Shown piece after piece: positions 18,969 to 29,197 of a DNA stretch of 64,000 nt (positions within the stretch are counted from its first letter, which is position 1; every line of letters starts with the position of its first letter). Origin of the DNA: Pseudomonas sp. JM0905a (GTDB lineage Bacteria; Pseudomonadota; Gammaproteobacteria; Pseudomonadales; Pseudomonadaceae); assembly GCF_014700075.1 (NCBI RefSeq), contig NZ_JACXBU010000005.1, positions 372,001 to 436,000 on the forward strand. The letters run 5' to 3'. A model generated the notes under the pieces. The model worked only from the letters and a program-made list of their open reading frames with translations, had not been told where the DNA came from and did not search any database. Position numbers and translations under genes: made by a program.

Positions 18969-20306
18969 TTACAGGATATCCAGCGGGTACTCGGTGATTA
19001 CGCGGATTTCGTCGTTCGCGGTACCGCCAGCGGAGCCGAAGAAGGCCATGTCGCTGTTGGCGCGCCAGCTGGCGTGACGAATGCGGATGGACAGGTCTTT
19101 GGCAGCACCTTCCTGAACCACGTATTTGGCTTCGATGTCGCGTTCCCATTCCTTGCCGTCTTCACCGATTGCACCAGCGAAGGCGCCGTTCGGGTCAGCC
19201 TTGGTGCCGTCAACGTCGTCGCCGGTGATGTAGCGAGCCATGAAGCTCAGGCCGGGTACGCCGAACTCAGCCATGTTCAGGTCGTAGCGAACCTGGATGG
19301 ACTTCTCGTTCGGGCCGTTGAAGTCAGAGTATTGAACCGAGTTGGCCAGGAAGATGGAGTCGCCGGAGTTCTGGCCGTCCATCGAGATGTAGTCGAAAGG
19401 CTCGTCGCCGTTCACTTTCTGGTAGGCCAGGGTGAACTTGTGGGCGCCCAGGGAGTAGGCGGCGGCAGCGGACCAGGCGGTGGTATCCAGGTCGCCAGCG
19501 ATGGCGTCGCCCTTGTCGGTGGTGCGGTAGACGTTGAAGTCCAGGTTCAGAGCTTGGCTGTCGCTGAAAGGAATGTTCCAGTTCAGGTTGCCGTAGTACT
19601 GACGCCAGATGTCTTCCAGCTCGGCACCGTACAGGCTGGCGCTGACGTTGTCGGTGAAGGAGTAGGAGCCGCCTACGTAGTCAGCGCTGTTGCTAGCGAG
19701 GCCGGTGTAGGTGGTGGTGATTTCGCCGTGGCGGTTGGTGGAGGCGCTGCCGTCACGGATGGAAGTGAAGTGGCCAGCGTCAACGTTCAGGCCTTCGATT
19801 TCGCTGCTGGTCAGCTGGAAGCCTTCAGCGGAGCCCGGGAACAGGCGAGCGGTACCGGTGGCGAATACCGGAGCGGTCGGGAACAGGTTGCCGTACTTCA
19901 GCTGGGTGTTGGAGATCTGCGCTTTGACAGCGCCGCCAGCGTAGGAGTAGTCGTCCTGGGAACGGCCGTCGGAGCCGGTCGGGAGCAGGCCGGTACCGTT
20001 GGTGCCGTTGCCGCTGTCCAGTTTCAGACCCAGCATGCCGTGGGCATCAACACCGAAGCCTACGGTGCCTTGGGTAAAGCCGGACTCGTACATGGCGCTG
20101 ATGCCATGGGCCCATTCTTTACGATAGTTCTGGCTGGTGTTCGGGTTGTTACGGAAGTCACGGTAGAAGAAGAAGTTCTTGTTCAGCAGAGTCAGATTGC
20201 TGTCTTCTACGAAGCCCTTGGACTCTTCCTGGGCGCTGGCGAATGCCAACTGCATGCTACCGGCGGTCACGGCCAGAGCCAGTGCGCTCCACTTCATCAC
20301 TTGCAT
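18969..20306 (-). CDS. oprD: OprD-family outer-membrane porin
   Basis: 445 residues with signal peptide (cleavage after about residue 23, ...QLAFA). Mature part is an 18-strand OprD-type barrel: recurring blocks such as YESGFTQGTVGFGVDAHG, DDYSYAGGAVK, SASLYGAELEDIWRQYY, GDSIFLANSVQYSDFNGP and a C-terminal strand ending YPLDIL. OprD takes up basic amino acids and is the carbapenem entry route in P. aeruginosa. Similarity to that OprD and the same position after proS support orthology; the substrate of this copy is inferred. GGAG lies eight bases before the start. Confidence 0.9.
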   Translation of the reverse strand: MQVMKWSALALAVTAGSMQLAFASAQEESKGFVEDSNLTLLNKNFFFYRDFRNNPNTSQNYRKEWAHGISAMYESGFTQGTVGFGVDAHGMLGLKLDSGNGTNGTGLLPTGSDGRSQDDYSYAGGAVKAQISNTQLKYGNLFPTAPVFATGTARLFPGSAEGFQLTSSEIEGLNVDAGHFTSIRDGSASTNRHGEITTTYTGLASNSADYVGGSYSFTDNVSASLYGAELEDIWRQYYGNLNWNIPFSDSQALNLDFNVYRTTDKGDAIAGDLDTTAWSAAAAYSLGAHKFTLAYQKVNGDEPFDYISMDGQNSGDSIFLANSVQYSDFNGPNEKSIQVRYDLNMAEFGVPGLSFMARYITGDDVDGTKADPNGAFAGAIGEDGKEWERDIEAKYVVQEGAAKDLSIRIRHASWRANSDMAFFGSAGGTANDEIRVITEYPLDIL

Positions 20307-21008
20307 TGTGATTGCTCCTTTGGTTTTGAAGATTCTCGCCGCTTTCTTTATTGATTGAAGGCGGTTCTTTCTTTTTGTGTCGGCGCTAACTTATAGCACG
20401 GCGACAATATTGGCGATAGTTGAAACCTAGTCCTTACGATTTCTTCACAGTGCTGTCGCAAATCGAGAAGAAGTGTGTCGCATATCTATAGGTTCGCTCT
20501 TGCATCCCTTCAACCCCTATGTATCCGAGGCACGGTGCGAGTGGGCGTCCATTGGATTCGTTCCCGTTCCCGCGTGTGACCTGACACCAGCTAAGCAACA
20601 AACGTGCACAAACGACCAAGTATGGAAAGAAAACTGGCGTTTGCCACTGGATGCGCTCATTGGCGCTCTTCCAATGCCTGATCCACGTATGTCTGATACG
20701 AAAAACCACTGCCCTGAAATGAGGCATTTTGCGCGCCGGATGGCTATTGACAGGCATTGCCTGAGCGTTCTGGGAAAGCCTCTAACCCGTGTTGTGGCAG
20801 GCGCTGCGTAACCCCAGTGTGGCGGTAGGTAACGAAATGTTAATCGTGCGCGATCCTGGTGCGCGTGGTGACGAAGGCTTCCTTTATATGAGTCGATGAG
20901 CGAGTTCCGCTCGCCGCGAGCCTTGGCTATGCTGCGCGCCCCTGTGCCGGTCGTTCGGTCGGGGGTGCTAATCTCGAATTCCCTACAGTCCGAACAGGAG
21001 AGGCCAGC
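20307..21008. other. 700-bp intergenic region between oprD and the HIT gene
   Basis: Less GC-rich than its flanks. It should hold the oprD promoter and leader (TATAAG about 90 bp before the oprD start is a possible -10) and the HIT promoter. Open frames here (for example 20473-20811 plus, 20434-20757 minus) lack ribosome sites and family similarity. I see no tRNA, no clear terminator and no recognisable regulator site. Confidence 0.6.
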
Positions 21009-21434
21009 ATGTTCGCCCTGGACCCAAGACTTCAGCAGGACACCCTGCCCATCGGTGATTTTCCCCTGTGCCGGCTGCTGTTGATGAATGACGCCCAATA
21101 CCCCTGGTTCATTCTCGTGCCGCGTCGCGAAGAGGTCAGCGAGATGTTCCAGCTCGGGGCTGACGAGCAGCGCCAACTCTGGCAGGAAACCACTTTCCTG
21201 GCCGAGACCCTCAAGGACACCTTCGGCGCCGATAAGATGAACGTCGCAACCCTCGGCAATGTGGTCAGCCAGTTGCACATGCATGTGATCGTGCGCCGTC
21301 GCGAGGATGCGGCCTGGCCGTCGCCGGTCTGGGGACGTCATCCGGCGGTGGCCTACTCGGCCGAGCAGGTGGCTGCCATTCGCGCCAAGCTGCGCTTGGT
21401 GCTGGCCGATGATTTCCGCTTCGTGGAGGAGTGA
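21009..21434 (+). CDS. HIT-domain hydrolase
   Basis: 141 residues. HIT proteins hydrolyse or transfer nucleoside phosphates via a central His. Motif QLHMHVIVRR replaces the first His of HxHxHxx by Gln, the usual form in this proteobacterial subgroup, and keeps the catalytic middle His. It is followed 3 bp later by slyX, a conserved two-gene unit. Confidence 0.9.
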   Translation: MFALDPRLQQDTLPIGDFPLCRLLLMNDAQYPWFILVPRREEVSEMFQLGADEQRQLWQETTFLAETLKDTFGADKMNVATLGNVVSQLHMHVIVRRREDAAWPSPVWGRHPAVAYSAEQVAAIRAKLRLVLADDFRFVEE

Positions 21435-21437
21435 GCC

Positions 21438-21644
21438 ATGAGTCTGGAAATGCGCATCGCTGACCTGGAGAGCCGGCTGGCGTTCCAGGACGACACCATC
21501 CAGACCCTCAACGACATCCTGGTCGAACAGCGGCGTCTGGTGGATCGCCTGCAACTCCAGGTGACGGCCCTGGCCAGGCGCCAGGAAGAGCTCCTCAGCC
21601 AGTTCGGGTCGAACGAAGATGAGGCGCCGCCGCCTCACTATTGA
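21438..21644 (+). CDS. slyX: SlyX family protein
   Basis: 68 residues, almost entirely one coiled coil ([20 protein letters not shown] onward) with the conserved C-terminal PPHY. Function unknown; the name comes from its position near slyD in E. coli. Co-transcribed with the HIT gene and ended by the terminator at 21654-21682. Confidence 0.92.
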   Translation: MSLEMRIADLESRLAFQDDTIQTLNDILVEQRRLVDRLQLQVTALARRQEELLSQFGSNEDEAPPPHY

Positions 21645-21653
21645 GCACGAAAG

Positions 21654-21682
21654 AAAAAGCCCGCCGATTGGCGGGCTTTTTT
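21654..21682. terminator. Bidirectional terminator after slyX
   Basis: AGCCCGCC, loop GATT, GGCGGGCT, with five A before and six T after. Confidence 0.93.
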
Positions 21683-21692
21683 CCATCTTGCT

Positions 21693-22310
21693 TTAGCGTC
21701 GGCTGGGGAGCGCGGCAATCACGTCTTCTGCCTGCAGGCCTTTGTCTCGCTGGATAACCGAGAACTCCACGCGCTGTCCCTCGATAAGCACGCGGTGGCC
21801 TTCCCCGCGAATGGCGCGGAAGTGCACGAAGATGTCATCCCCGGAGTCGCGGGAGATGAATCCGAAGCCCTTGGACGTGTTGAACCACTTCACCGTGCCG
21901 GTTTCGCGGTTGGACATGTCCTGGGGCAGCGGCGGCGCCTGGGTCACCTTGCGTAGGTTGATGGCCAGGTGCAGGGCAACGGCGACGATCACGGTCAGGA
22001 GGCTGACGAGGATGGCCGGTTGAGTACCGATCTCGGGCATCGGCGCGAGGAGGATCAGCGTTTGCAAGATCACCGCCAGGACCAGCAGGGCGGAGACGAG
22101 GGTCTGCAGCTGGTTGTGCAATCCCTTGGCCCAGGCCGGAACCACTGGTGCCAGCAGCAGGTTGAGCAGACCGAAGAAGGCCAGGTAAAGGGCTTCGGGT
22201 TGTTGCAGGTAGGGCAGGGCGTCGGCGCGCAGGCTAGGAATGAAGGACAGCAATAAAGCGGCAGCGCCCGTCAACAGATGGACGATTTTCAGCATGTTCA
22301 ATGGATTCAC
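21693..22310 (-). CDS. Membrane-anchored cold-shock-domain protein
   Basis: 205 residues. The N-terminal ~120 residues form four hydrophobic segments (about 8-24, 40-56, 68-88 and 98-116). The C-terminal 70 residues are a cold-shock domain ([19 protein letters not shown] with RNP1, then DIFVHFRAI with RNP2). This places a nucleic-acid-binding domain at the cytoplasmic face of the membrane, if topology is as predicted. The start may instead be the ATG five codons downstream (MLKIVHLL). The protein is conserved at this position in pseudomonads; its target is unknown. Confidence 0.88.
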   Translation of the reverse strand: MNPLNMLKIVHLLTGAAALLLSFIPSLRADALPYLQQPEALYLAFFGLLNLLLAPVVPAWAKGLHNQLQTLVSALLVLAVILQTLILLAPMPEIGTQPAILVSLLTVIVAVALHLAINLRKVTQAPPLPQDMSNRETGTVKWFNTSKGFGFISRDSGDDIFVHFRAIRGEGHRVLIEGQRVEFSVIQRDKGLQAEDVIAALPSRR

Positions 22311-22446
22311 CTTGGAAACGGAATCTCAGACGGAAAAGAGCCGGTACATGCGGGATGAAAAGGGCATGGAGTCGGCCTATGCCGCAGGTCACAGGTCGAC
22401 TTGCGGCACCGGCTGTATTTAACAGCAAAGGACAGGGCTACTCAAA

Positions 22447-23514
22447 TCAAGCGGTTAGCGCTGCTTCAGGGGCTGCGGGATGCACCTGGTTGCGGCCATT
22501 TCGCTTGGCCTGGTAGAGGGCGTCGTCGGCTCGGGTGATGAGACTTTCGAGGGTGTCGCCGGGTTCCGCGAGGGCGAGGCCGAAGCTTGCGGTGATGGTG
22601 TCGAGTACTTGATCCGTGCGGCGGACCTTCACGCGCAGCGCCTGCATTTTATTGCGCAGTTGCTCGGCGAAGGTGCGGGCTGTGTCCAGGTTCTGACAGT
22701 CACGCAACAACACGCAGAATTCTTCCCCGCCGTAACGACCCGCCATGCCGCGAGGTGGTAGCAGTTCCCGCAGTAGCTGGCCGACGTGCTGGAGCACGCG
22801 ATCTCCGAGCGGATGGCCGAACTGGTCGTTGAATTGCTTGAAGTGGTCGATATCCAGCATTACTAGCGCGAGGCCCTCCTGGCCGTTCCTCAGGGACTGT
22901 TCCAGCAGGCGGGTGAAGGCCTGGCGGTTGAATACCTGGGTCAGGCCATCCAGCGTGGCAGCCAGCTGTGCACGCTCCAGCTGGTTACGCAGGTGTTGGA
23001 TTTCCGCTTGGGCGGCCTGCAGGCGATAGAGGAATTGCTCCTGCTGTTCCTGCATCAGCTGGGTGCTTTCCTGCAAGTGGTTCAGCACGCTGGGGAGGTC
23101 GTCGATGATGGGCTCATGGAGCGCGGCCAATCCGGCCGTCAGGCTGCTCTGGTACGCCTGGCTGCCACTGACGCTGCGACTGACATCGCCCTCGATGTCA
23201 TCCACCAGGTCGATGACCTGCTGCTGCCCCTGGCGCGCTTCCTCGAGCTCACCACGGATGATGTACTCGCGAAACAGCTTGAGGGCCGAATCCGGGGGGA
23301 AGACGTCGAAGTCGTTGGTGATCTTGTCCAGGCGGCGATTGAGATCCGGTTCCATGCCCTTGCTGTAGGTGTACCAGAGGGCGTAATGCACCGGGTTCGG
23401 CGGAATGGAATGACGCACCATGTGAGGTACGGCCTGCTTGAGCAGGTCGGCGGCCTCACGGGTTTCTTCGGGGAAAAGCTCAAGCAGCGACGGATGTTTC
23501 GGAGGCTGGCTCAT
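22447..23514 (-). CDS. GGDEF diguanylate cyclase
   Basis: 355 residues from ATG 23514 (MSQPPKHPSLLELF); a GTG three codons upstream is possible. N-terminal helical region (about 1-160) without a recognised sensor, a coiled coil (HLQESTQLMQEQQEQFLYRL) and a C-terminal GGDEF domain with active-site RYGGEEF and IDHFKQFNDQFGHPLGD, so it should make c-di-GMP. No clear RxxD inhibitory site four or five residues before GGEEF, where the sequence is PPRGMAGR. No membrane segment. Confidence 0.9.
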   Translation of the reverse strand: MSQPPKHPSLLELFPEETREAADLLKQAVPHMVRHSIPPNPVHYALWYTYSKGMEPDLNRRLDKITNDFDVFPPDSALKLFREYIIRGELEEARQGQQQVIDLVDDIEGDVSRSVSGSQAYQSSLTAGLAALHEPIIDDLPSVLNHLQESTQLMQEQQEQFLYRLQAAQAEIQHLRNQLERAQLAATLDGLTQVFNRQAFTRLLEQSLRNGQEGLALVMLDIDHFKQFNDQFGHPLGDRVLQHVGQLLRELLPPRGMAGRYGGEEFCVLLRDCQNLDTARTFAEQLRNKMQALRVKVRRTDQVLDTITASFGLALAEPGDTLESLITRADDALYQAKRNGRNQVHPAAPEAALTA

Positions 23515-23579
23515 GCACTTCACTGTGGAGGGATGTCGAATTGCCAGAGCATAGATCAGGCGGGCTGTCGCGCATAGCG

Positions 23580-23605
23580 AAAGGCCCGGTTTCCCGGGCC
23601 TTTTT
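23580..23605. terminator. Terminator downstream of dps
   Basis: AAGGCCCGG / CCGGGCCTT with loop TTTC. The T-run is longer on the plus strand (TTTTT) than on the minus strand, but the hairpin directly follows the dps stop. Confidence 0.7.
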
Positions 23606-23619
23606 GAAAAGCCTGAAGG

Positions 23620-24090
23620 TCAGGCTGCGAGCAGGCTGCGGAGCATCCACGCGGTTTTTTCGTGGACTTGCATGCGCTGGGTCAGCAAGTCGGCAGTGGG
23701 CTCGTCGCTGACCTTGTCCAGCAGCGGGAAAATGCCACGGGCAGTGCGGACTACCGCCTCCTGGCCCTGCACCAGTTGTTTGATCATATCTTCGGCGGCC
23801 GGCACGCCTTCTTCTTCCTTGATGGAGGACAGGCGGGCGTAGGCGGCATAGGTGCCGGGGGCTGCGAAGCCCAGAGCGCGGATACGCTCGGCGATGGAGT
23901 CAACCGCCAGGGCGAGTTCGTTGTACTGGCCTTCGAACATCAGGTGCAGGGTGTTGAACATCGGCCCGGTGACGTTCCAGTGGAAATTGTGGGTCTTGAG
24001 ATAGAGGGTGTAGGTGTCGGCCAGCAGGCGGGACAGGCCCTCTGCGATGGCTGCGCGATCCTGTTCCGCGATTCCGATGTTGATTTCCAT
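23620..24090 (-). CDS. dps: Dps-family DNA-binding ferritin-like protein
   Basis: 156 residues from [19 protein letters not shown], with AGGAG upstream. Forms a dodecamer that oxidises and stores iron and protects DNA. The ferroxidase site at the subunit interface is visible as [14 protein letters not shown] followed by [19 protein letters not shown] (His, His, Asp, Glu ligands). The short N-terminus lacks a Lys/Arg-rich DNA-binding tail, so DNA binding may be weak. Confidence 0.95.
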   Translation of the reverse strand: MEINIGIAEQDRAAIAEGLSRLLADTYTLYLKTHNFHWNVTGPMFNTLHLMFEGQYNELALAVDSIAERIRALGFAAPGTYAAYARLSSIKEEEGVPAAEDMIKQLVQGQEAVVRTARGIFPLLDKVSDEPTADLLTQRMQVHEKTAWMLRSLLAA

Positions 24091-24224
24091 ACCAGTTCTC
24101 CTCTCGGTAGCTTGTGGCCCGGACCGGGCCCGTGATGGGAAAAGCCTACCACGGGCCGGGTACTGGTCAGCCTTGTCTTCTATCAATGAATGCAATGCTC
24201 AGAAGTTATTGGTCATAGCTGGGT

Positions 24225-25043
24225 TCATTTCTTATTCAGCAGTTTGCCCAGTAGTCGCGGGTAGCTGGCGGGCAGTAAACGCTGCAGGTGGTCGAGGAAG
24301 CGGGCATCGGCGCCGACCATGATGCGCGGCTGTCCGGCCTGCATGCCCTTGATGATGACCTGCGCCGCCTGCTGTGCCGAGGTGCGCGCCAGTTTGTCGA
24401 AATGGACGGCCGCCTTGGTCGCATCTGTCTTGCCATCGATACCCCGATAGAAGCGTGCCGAGCGTGCGATATTGGTGCGGATGCCGCCTGGATGAACGCA
24501 GCTGACCTTGATGGCGGTGCCGCAGAGTTCCTGTCGCAGTGCTTCGGTGAAGCCTCGAACCGCAAACTTGCTGGCATTGTAGGCACCCTGGGTGGGCATG
24601 CTGACGATGCCGAAGATGCTCGATACGTTGACGATATGCCCTTCGCCCTGCTTCAGCAGGTGAGGAAGGAAGGCCTTGGTGCCGTGGACCACGCCCCAGA
24701 AGTTGATGCCCATCAGCCATTCGAAATCGTCGTAGCGCAACTCGGCGATGGTCTGGGAAACCGCCACGCCGGCGTTGTTGATCACGAGATCGGTTCGCCC
24801 GTGTCGGGCCTGTACGCTGTCGGCGAAGGCGTGAACAGCCTCGCGATTGGAGACGTCCAGCGTGTGGGTCGATAGTTGCAGGCCTTCGCGGCGCAGTTGC
24901 GTAGCGGTGGCTTCGAGACCGTCGGTGTCGATATCGGCTAGGGCCAGATGGCAACCCATGTCTGCCAACTGGTGGGCGAGGGCGCGGCCGATGCCGGATC
25001 CCGCTCCCGTGATGACTGCGACTTTCCCTGCTAGCGATTGCAT
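24225..25043 (-). CDS. Short-chain dehydrogenase/reductase
   Basis: 272 residues from MQSLAGKVAVITGAGSGIG; GGAGTGGAG lies just upstream. Rossmann NAD(P) motif TGAGSGIG, structural NNAG, catalytic Ser in VNVSSIFG, and catalytic YNASK. An Asp after the second strand (LALADID) favours NAD over NADP. Substrate unknown. As I remember it, this gene is absent between dps and aspS in P. aeruginosa, so it may be a lineage-specific insertion. Confidence 0.9.
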   Translation of the reverse strand: MQSLAGKVAVITGAGSGIGRALAHQLADMGCHLALADIDTDGLEATATQLRREGLQLSTHTLDVSNREAVHAFADSVQARHGRTDLVINNAGVAVSQTIAELRYDDFEWLMGINFWGVVHGTKAFLPHLLKQGEGHIVNVSSIFGIVSMPTQGAYNASKFAVRGFTEALRQELCGTAIKVSCVHPGGIRTNIARSARFYRGIDGKTDATKAAVHFDKLARTSAQQAAQVIIKGMQAGQPRIMVGADARFLDHLQRLLPASYPRLLGKLLNKK

Positions 25044-25315
25044 CTCCACTCCTTCCTTGTGTGCCACGTGTCCGTCCGTCGGGCGAGTGCAGGCGAGCTT
25101 AGACACAGCCCTGTGGCCCAGCAAGCGAACCCGCGCTCAGTTGGCGCGTTGAGCGAGGCGGGGAGGGCGGCTGCGCGGTGACAATTTACGCTATATAATC
25201 CCGCTCTTTGCCGCGAACCCCGGCCTGTCCGGCAGGGGGTTGCACCGCCGCCGGATGCTCCGTCGCCTCAGGGCGGGCGGACGAATTCACGACTCAAGAG
25301 AAGCGAAACACGACC

Positions 25316-27091
25316 ATGATGCGCAGCCACTATTGCGGCCAACTGAACGAGAGCCTGGACGGCCAGGAAGTCACCCTCTGCGGTTGGGTACACCGCCGCC
25401 GCGACCACGGCGGGGTCATTTTCCTCGATATCCGTGACCGCGAAGGCCTGGCCCAGGTGGTGTTCGACCCGGATCGCGAAGAAACCTTCGCCCGTGCCGA
25501 CCGTGTCCGCAGCGAATTCGTGGTCAAGATCACCGGCAAAGTCCGCCTGCGTCCGGAAGGCGCGCGCAACGCCAACATGGCTTCCGGTGCCATCGAAGTG
25601 CTGGGTTACGAACTGGAAGTCCTGAACCAGGCTGAAACCCCGCCGTTCCCGCTGGACGAATACTCCGACGTGGGCGAAGAAACCCGCCTGCGCTACCGCT
25701 TCATCGACCTGCGTCGCCCGGAAATGGCTGCCAAGCTGAAGCTGCGCGCGCGCATCACCAGCAGCATCCGCCGCTACCTGGACGAGAACGGCTTCCTCGA
25801 CGTGGAAACCCCGATCCTGGGTCGCCCGACTCCGGAAGGCGCACGGGACTACCTGGTGCCGAGCCGCACCTACCCGGGCCACTTCTTCGCCCTGCCGCAG
25901 TCGCCCCAGCTGTTCAAGCAGCTGCTGATGGTGGCCGGCTTCGACCGCTACTACCAGATTGCCAAGTGCTTCCGCGACGAAGACCTGCGTGCCGACCGCC
26001 AGCCGGAATTCACTCAGATCGATATCGAGACCAGCTTCCTGGAAGAAAGCGACATCATCGAAATCACCGAGAAGATGGTGCGTCAGCTGTTCAAGGAAGT
26101 GCTGGACGTCGAGTTCGACGAGTTCCCGCACATGCCGTTCGAAGAAGCCATGCGCCGCTACGGCTCCGACAAGCCGGATCTGCGTATCCCGCTGGAACTG
26201 GTCGATGTAGCCGACCAACTGAAGGGCGTGGAATTCAAGGTGTTCTCTGGTCCGGCCAACGATCCGAAAGGCCGTGTCGCAGCCCTGCGCGTGCCGGGCG
26301 CCGCGTCCATGCCGCGCAGCCAGATCGACGATTACACCAAGTTCGTCGGCATCTATGGCGCCAAGGGCCTGGCCTACATCAAGGTCAACGAGCGCGCCAA
26401 GGGCGTCGAAGGCCTGCAGTCGCCGATCGTCAAGTTCATCCCCGAAGAGAACCTCAACGTGATCCTCGACCGCGTTGGCGCGGTTGATGGCGACATCGTG
26501 TTCTTCGGCGCCGACAAGGCCAAGATCGTCTGCGACGCCCTGGGCGCCCTGCGCATCAAGGTCGGCCATGATCTCAAGCTGCTCACCAAGGAGTGGGCAC
26601 CGATGTGGGTCGTGGACTTCCCAATGTTCGAAGAGAACGATGACGGCAGCCTGACTTCGCTGCACCACCCGTTCACCTCGCCCAAGTGCTCTCCGCAGGA
26701 GCTGGAAGCCAATCCGGCCGCCGCGCTGTCCCGCGCCTACGACATGGTGCTCAACGGCACCGAACTGGGCGGCGGTTCCATCCGTATCCACGACAAGTCC
26801 ATGCAGCAGGCGGTATTCCGCGTACTGGGCATCGACGATGCGGAGCAGGAAGAGAAGTTCGGCTTCCTCCTCGATGCGCTCAAGTACGGCGCACCGCCGC
26901 ACGGTGGCCTGGCCTTCGGCCTGGATCGCCTGGTGATGCTGATGACCGGCGCTTCGTCGATCCGCGAAGTGATCGCCTTCCCGAAAACCCAGAGCGCCGG
27001 CGACGTCATGACCCAGGCGCCGGGCACTGTGGACGCCAAGGCCCTGCGCGAGCTGAACATTCGCCTGCGCGAACAGGCCAAGGCCGAGTAA
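25316..27091 (+). CDS. aspS: Aspartyl-tRNA synthetase (probably non-discriminating Asp/Asn)
   Basis: 591 residues from [15 protein letters not shown]-terminal OB-fold anticodon domain ([20 protein letters not shown]), class II core with motif 2 ([18 protein letters not shown]), the bacterial GAD insertion domain (about 290-420), and motif 3 [11 protein letters not shown]. Pseudomonads that lack AsnRS use an AspRS that charges both tRNA-Asp and tRNA-Asn, which GatCAB then amidates; whether that holds here cannot be read from this gene. It heads the aspS-yebC-ruvCAB block. Confidence 0.97.
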   Translation: MMRSHYCGQLNESLDGQEVTLCGWVHRRRDHGGVIFLDIRDREGLAQVVFDPDREETFARADRVRSEFVVKITGKVRLRPEGARNANMASGAIEVLGYELEVLNQAETPPFPLDEYSDVGEETRLRYRFIDLRRPEMAAKLKLRARITSSIRRYLDENGFLDVETPILGRPTPEGARDYLVPSRTYPGHFFALPQSPQLFKQLLMVAGFDRYYQIAKCFRDEDLRADRQPEFTQIDIETSFLEESDIIEITEKMVRQLFKEVLDVEFDEFPHMPFEEAMRRYGSDKPDLRIPLELVDVADQLKGVEFKVFSGPANDPKGRVAALRVPGAASMPRSQIDDYTKFVGIYGAKGLAYIKVNERAKGVEGLQSPIVKFIPEENLNVILDRVGAVDGDIVFFGADKAKIVCDALGALRIKVGHDLKLLTKEWAPMWVVDFPMFEENDDGSLTSLHHPFTSPKCSPQELEANPAAALSRAYDMVLNGTELGGGSIRIHDKSMQQAVFRVLGIDDAEQEEKFGFLLDALKYGAPPHGGLAFGLDRLVMLMTGASSIREVIAFPKTQSAGDVMTQAPGTVDAKALRELNIRLREQAKAE

Positions 27092-27153
27092 TCAGAACCA
27101 ACCCGAGACGGCGCCACAGGGCGCCGTCCGTTATAGAGAGTACGGAGTGAGTT

Positions 27154-27903
27154 ATGGCTGGTCATTCGAAATGGGCCAACATCAAGCACCGCAAGGAACG
27201 CCAGGACGCCAAGCGCGGCAAGATCTTCACCAAGCTCATTCGTGAGCTGACCGTTGCCGCCAAGCATGGTGGTGGCAATCCGGCGGACAACCCGCGTCTG
27301 CGTCTGGCTGTGGACAAAGCGCTGACCGCGAACATGACCCGCGACACCATCGATCGCGCCATCGCCCGTGGTGCCGGCTCCAACGAAGCCGACAACATGG
27401 TCGAACTCAGCTACGAAGGTTACGCACCGAGCGGCGTGGCGATCATCATCGAAGCCATGACCGACAACCGTAACCGCACCGCGGCCGAAGTGCGTCATGC
27501 CTTCAGCAAGTGCGGCGGCAACCTGGGTACCGATGGTTCGGTGGCCTACATGTTCGACCGCAAGGGCCAGATCAGCTACGCCCCGGGCGTGAACGAAGAA
27601 GCCCTGATGGAAGCAGCCCTGGAAGCTGGCGCTGATGACGTCGTGGCTGACGAAGACGGCTCTGTCGAGGTCTACACCACCTTTGCTGACTTCCTCTCGG
27701 TGAACGAGGCCCTGACCGCCGCCGGTTTCAAGGGCGACGAGGCCGAAGTGGCGATGATCCCGTCGATCACTGCCCCCATCACCGATCTGGAAACCGCTCA
27801 GAAGGTGATGAAGCTGATCGACATGCTGGAAGACCTGGACGATGTCCAGAACGTCTACCACAACGCTGAGATCTCGGACGAGATCATGGAACAGCTCGGC
27901 TGA
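27154..27903 (+). CDS. yebC: YebC/PmpR family transcription/translation regulator
   Basis: 249 residues, typical three-domain YebC protein: [20 protein letters not shown] start, [21 protein letters not shown] in the middle. In P. aeruginosa the orthologue (PmpR) represses the pqsR quorum-sensing regulator; YebC proteins elsewhere also help ribosomes through proline stretches. It lies between aspS and ruvC as in most gammaproteobacteria and is followed by a terminator, so ruvC has its own promoter or reads through. Confidence 0.95.
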   Translation: MAGHSKWANIKHRKERQDAKRGKIFTKLIRELTVAAKHGGGNPADNPRLRLAVDKALTANMTRDTIDRAIARGAGSNEADNMVELSYEGYAPSGVAIIIEAMTDNRNRTAAEVRHAFSKCGGNLGTDGSVAYMFDRKGQISYAPGVNEEALMEAALEAGADDVVADEDGSVEVYTTFADFLSVNEALTAAGFKGDEAEVAMIPSITAPITDLETAQKVMKLIDMLEDLDDVQNVYHNAEISDEIMEQLG

Positions 27904-27920
27904 GAACTGGCGTGATCCGA

Positions 27921-27957
27921 AAGCCGGAAGTCGCCCCGAGCGCTTCCGGCTTTTTTG
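27921..27957 (+). terminator. Terminator between yebC and ruvC
   Basis: AAGCCGGAAG (27921-27930) pairs with CTTCCGGCTT (27943-27952), then TTTTT. Confidence 0.9.
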
Positions 27958-28039
27958 TTGGCGGGCGGCTCCGTATACTCGCGGCTGGATAAATAGACAG
28001 TGTGCCGGTCTCGCGCCGGCCTGTGGAGTTGGCGGCTGC

Positions 28040-28564
28040 ATGACCCTGATTCTTGGTATCGACCCCGGTTCGCGCATCACCGGCTACGGCGTGGTTCGTG
28101 ACACCGGGCGTGGCTGCGAGTACGTCGCCTCGGGCTGCATCCGTACCGGCGCCGGCGCATTGCACGAGCGCCTGCAGATCGTCTTTCGCGGTGTCAGTGA
28201 AGTCATTCGCTCCTATGGGCCGGTGACCATGGGCATCGAACAGGTGTTCATGGCACGTAATGCCGATTCCGCCCTCAAGCTGGGGCAGGCCCGTGGCGCT
28301 GCCATAGTTGCGGCAGCCGAGGCGGGACTCGAGATCGCCGAATACACCGCCAGCCAAGTCAAGCAGGCGATCGCCGGGACCGGCGGTGCCGACAAGCAGC
28401 AGGTGCAGATGATGGTGATGCACCTGCTCAAGCTGGTGCAGAAACCTCAGATCGACGCCTCGGACGCCCTGGCTATCGCCCTGTGTCATGCGCACCACCG
28501 GCAGAGCCTGATTCCCCATGGACTGGCCACCGCCAAGCGGCGCGGCGGCCGTCTCCGTTTGTAA
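28040..28564 (+). CDS. ruvC: Holliday junction resolvase RuvC
   Basis: 174 residues from [17 protein letters not shown]. Dimeric RNase H-fold endonuclease that cuts Holliday junctions. The acidic metal-binding residues are seen in GIDPGS, MGIEQVF and the C-terminal DASDALAIA. The start at 28040 is the family start; an open frame reaching back into yebC is not coding. Confidence 0.97.
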   Translation: MTLILGIDPGSRITGYGVVRDTGRGCEYVASGCIRTGAGALHERLQIVFRGVSEVIRSYGPVTMGIEQVFMARNADSALKLGQARGAAIVAAAEAGLEIAEYTASQVKQAIAGTGGADKQQVQMMVMHLLKLVQKPQIDASDALAIALCHAHHRQSLIPHGLATAKRRGGRLRL

Positions 28565-28585
28565 TCAATTCAAAGGACGCTATTC

Positions 28586-29191
28586 GTGATTGGACGCCTG
28601 CGCGGCAACCTGGCGGAAAAGCAACCGCCGCACCTGATTCTCGACGTCAACGGTGTTGGCTACGAGCTGGAAGTGCCCATGACCACCCTCTATCGCCTGC
28701 CGTCGGTGGGGGAGCCGGTGACCCTGCACACCCATCTGGTGGTGCGCGAGGATGCTCATCTGCTCTATGGCTTCTTCGAAAAGCGTGAGCGCGAGCTGTT
28801 CCGAGAGCTGATCCGCCTGAACGGCGTTGGTCCGAAACTGGCCCTGGCGCTGATGTCCGGCCTGGAGGTGGATGAGCTGGTGCGCTGCGTGCAGGCCCAG
28901 GACACCTCCACCCTGGTGAAGATTCCAGGCGTGGGCAAGAAGACCGCCGAGCGCCTGCTGGTGGAGCTCAAGGACCGCTTCAAGGCCTGGGAAAGCATGC
29001 CGGCCATCGCCACCCTGGTGGTCGAACCCCGGGTTGGCGTGGCAGTCTCCAGTGCGGAGAATGACGCCCTGGCTGCGCTGATTGCCCTCGGCTTCAAGCC
29101 CCAGGAAGCCAGTCGCGCGGTCTCCGCCATCAAGGAAGACGGGCTGTCCAGTGAAGAAATGATCCGCCGCGCCCTGAAAGGAATGGTGTAA
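28586..29191 (+). CDS. ruvA: Holliday junction branch-migration protein RuvA
   Basis: 201 residues from a GTG start ([12 protein letters not shown]). Tetramer that binds the four-way junction. OB-fold N-terminal domain, tandem helix-hairpin-helix motifs ([15 protein letters not shown] and [16 protein letters not shown]), and a C-terminal domain III (about 145-201) that contacts RuvB. 21 bp after ruvC. Confidence 0.97.
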   Translation: MIGRLRGNLAEKQPPHLILDVNGVGYELEVPMTTLYRLPSVGEPVTLHTHLVVREDAHLLYGFFEKRERELFRELIRLNGVGPKLALALMSGLEVDELVRCVQAQDTSTLVKIPGVGKKTAERLLVELKDRFKAWESMPAIATLVVEPRVGVAVSSAENDALAALIALGFKPQEASRAVSAIKEDGLSSEEMIRRALKGMV

Positions 29192-29197
29192 GTCCGC

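Noticed and set aside
20434-20811. Open frames on both strands upstream of oprD
   Set aside because: No ribosome site, no recognisable domain and a protein composition unlike real genes; the region is better read as regulatory.
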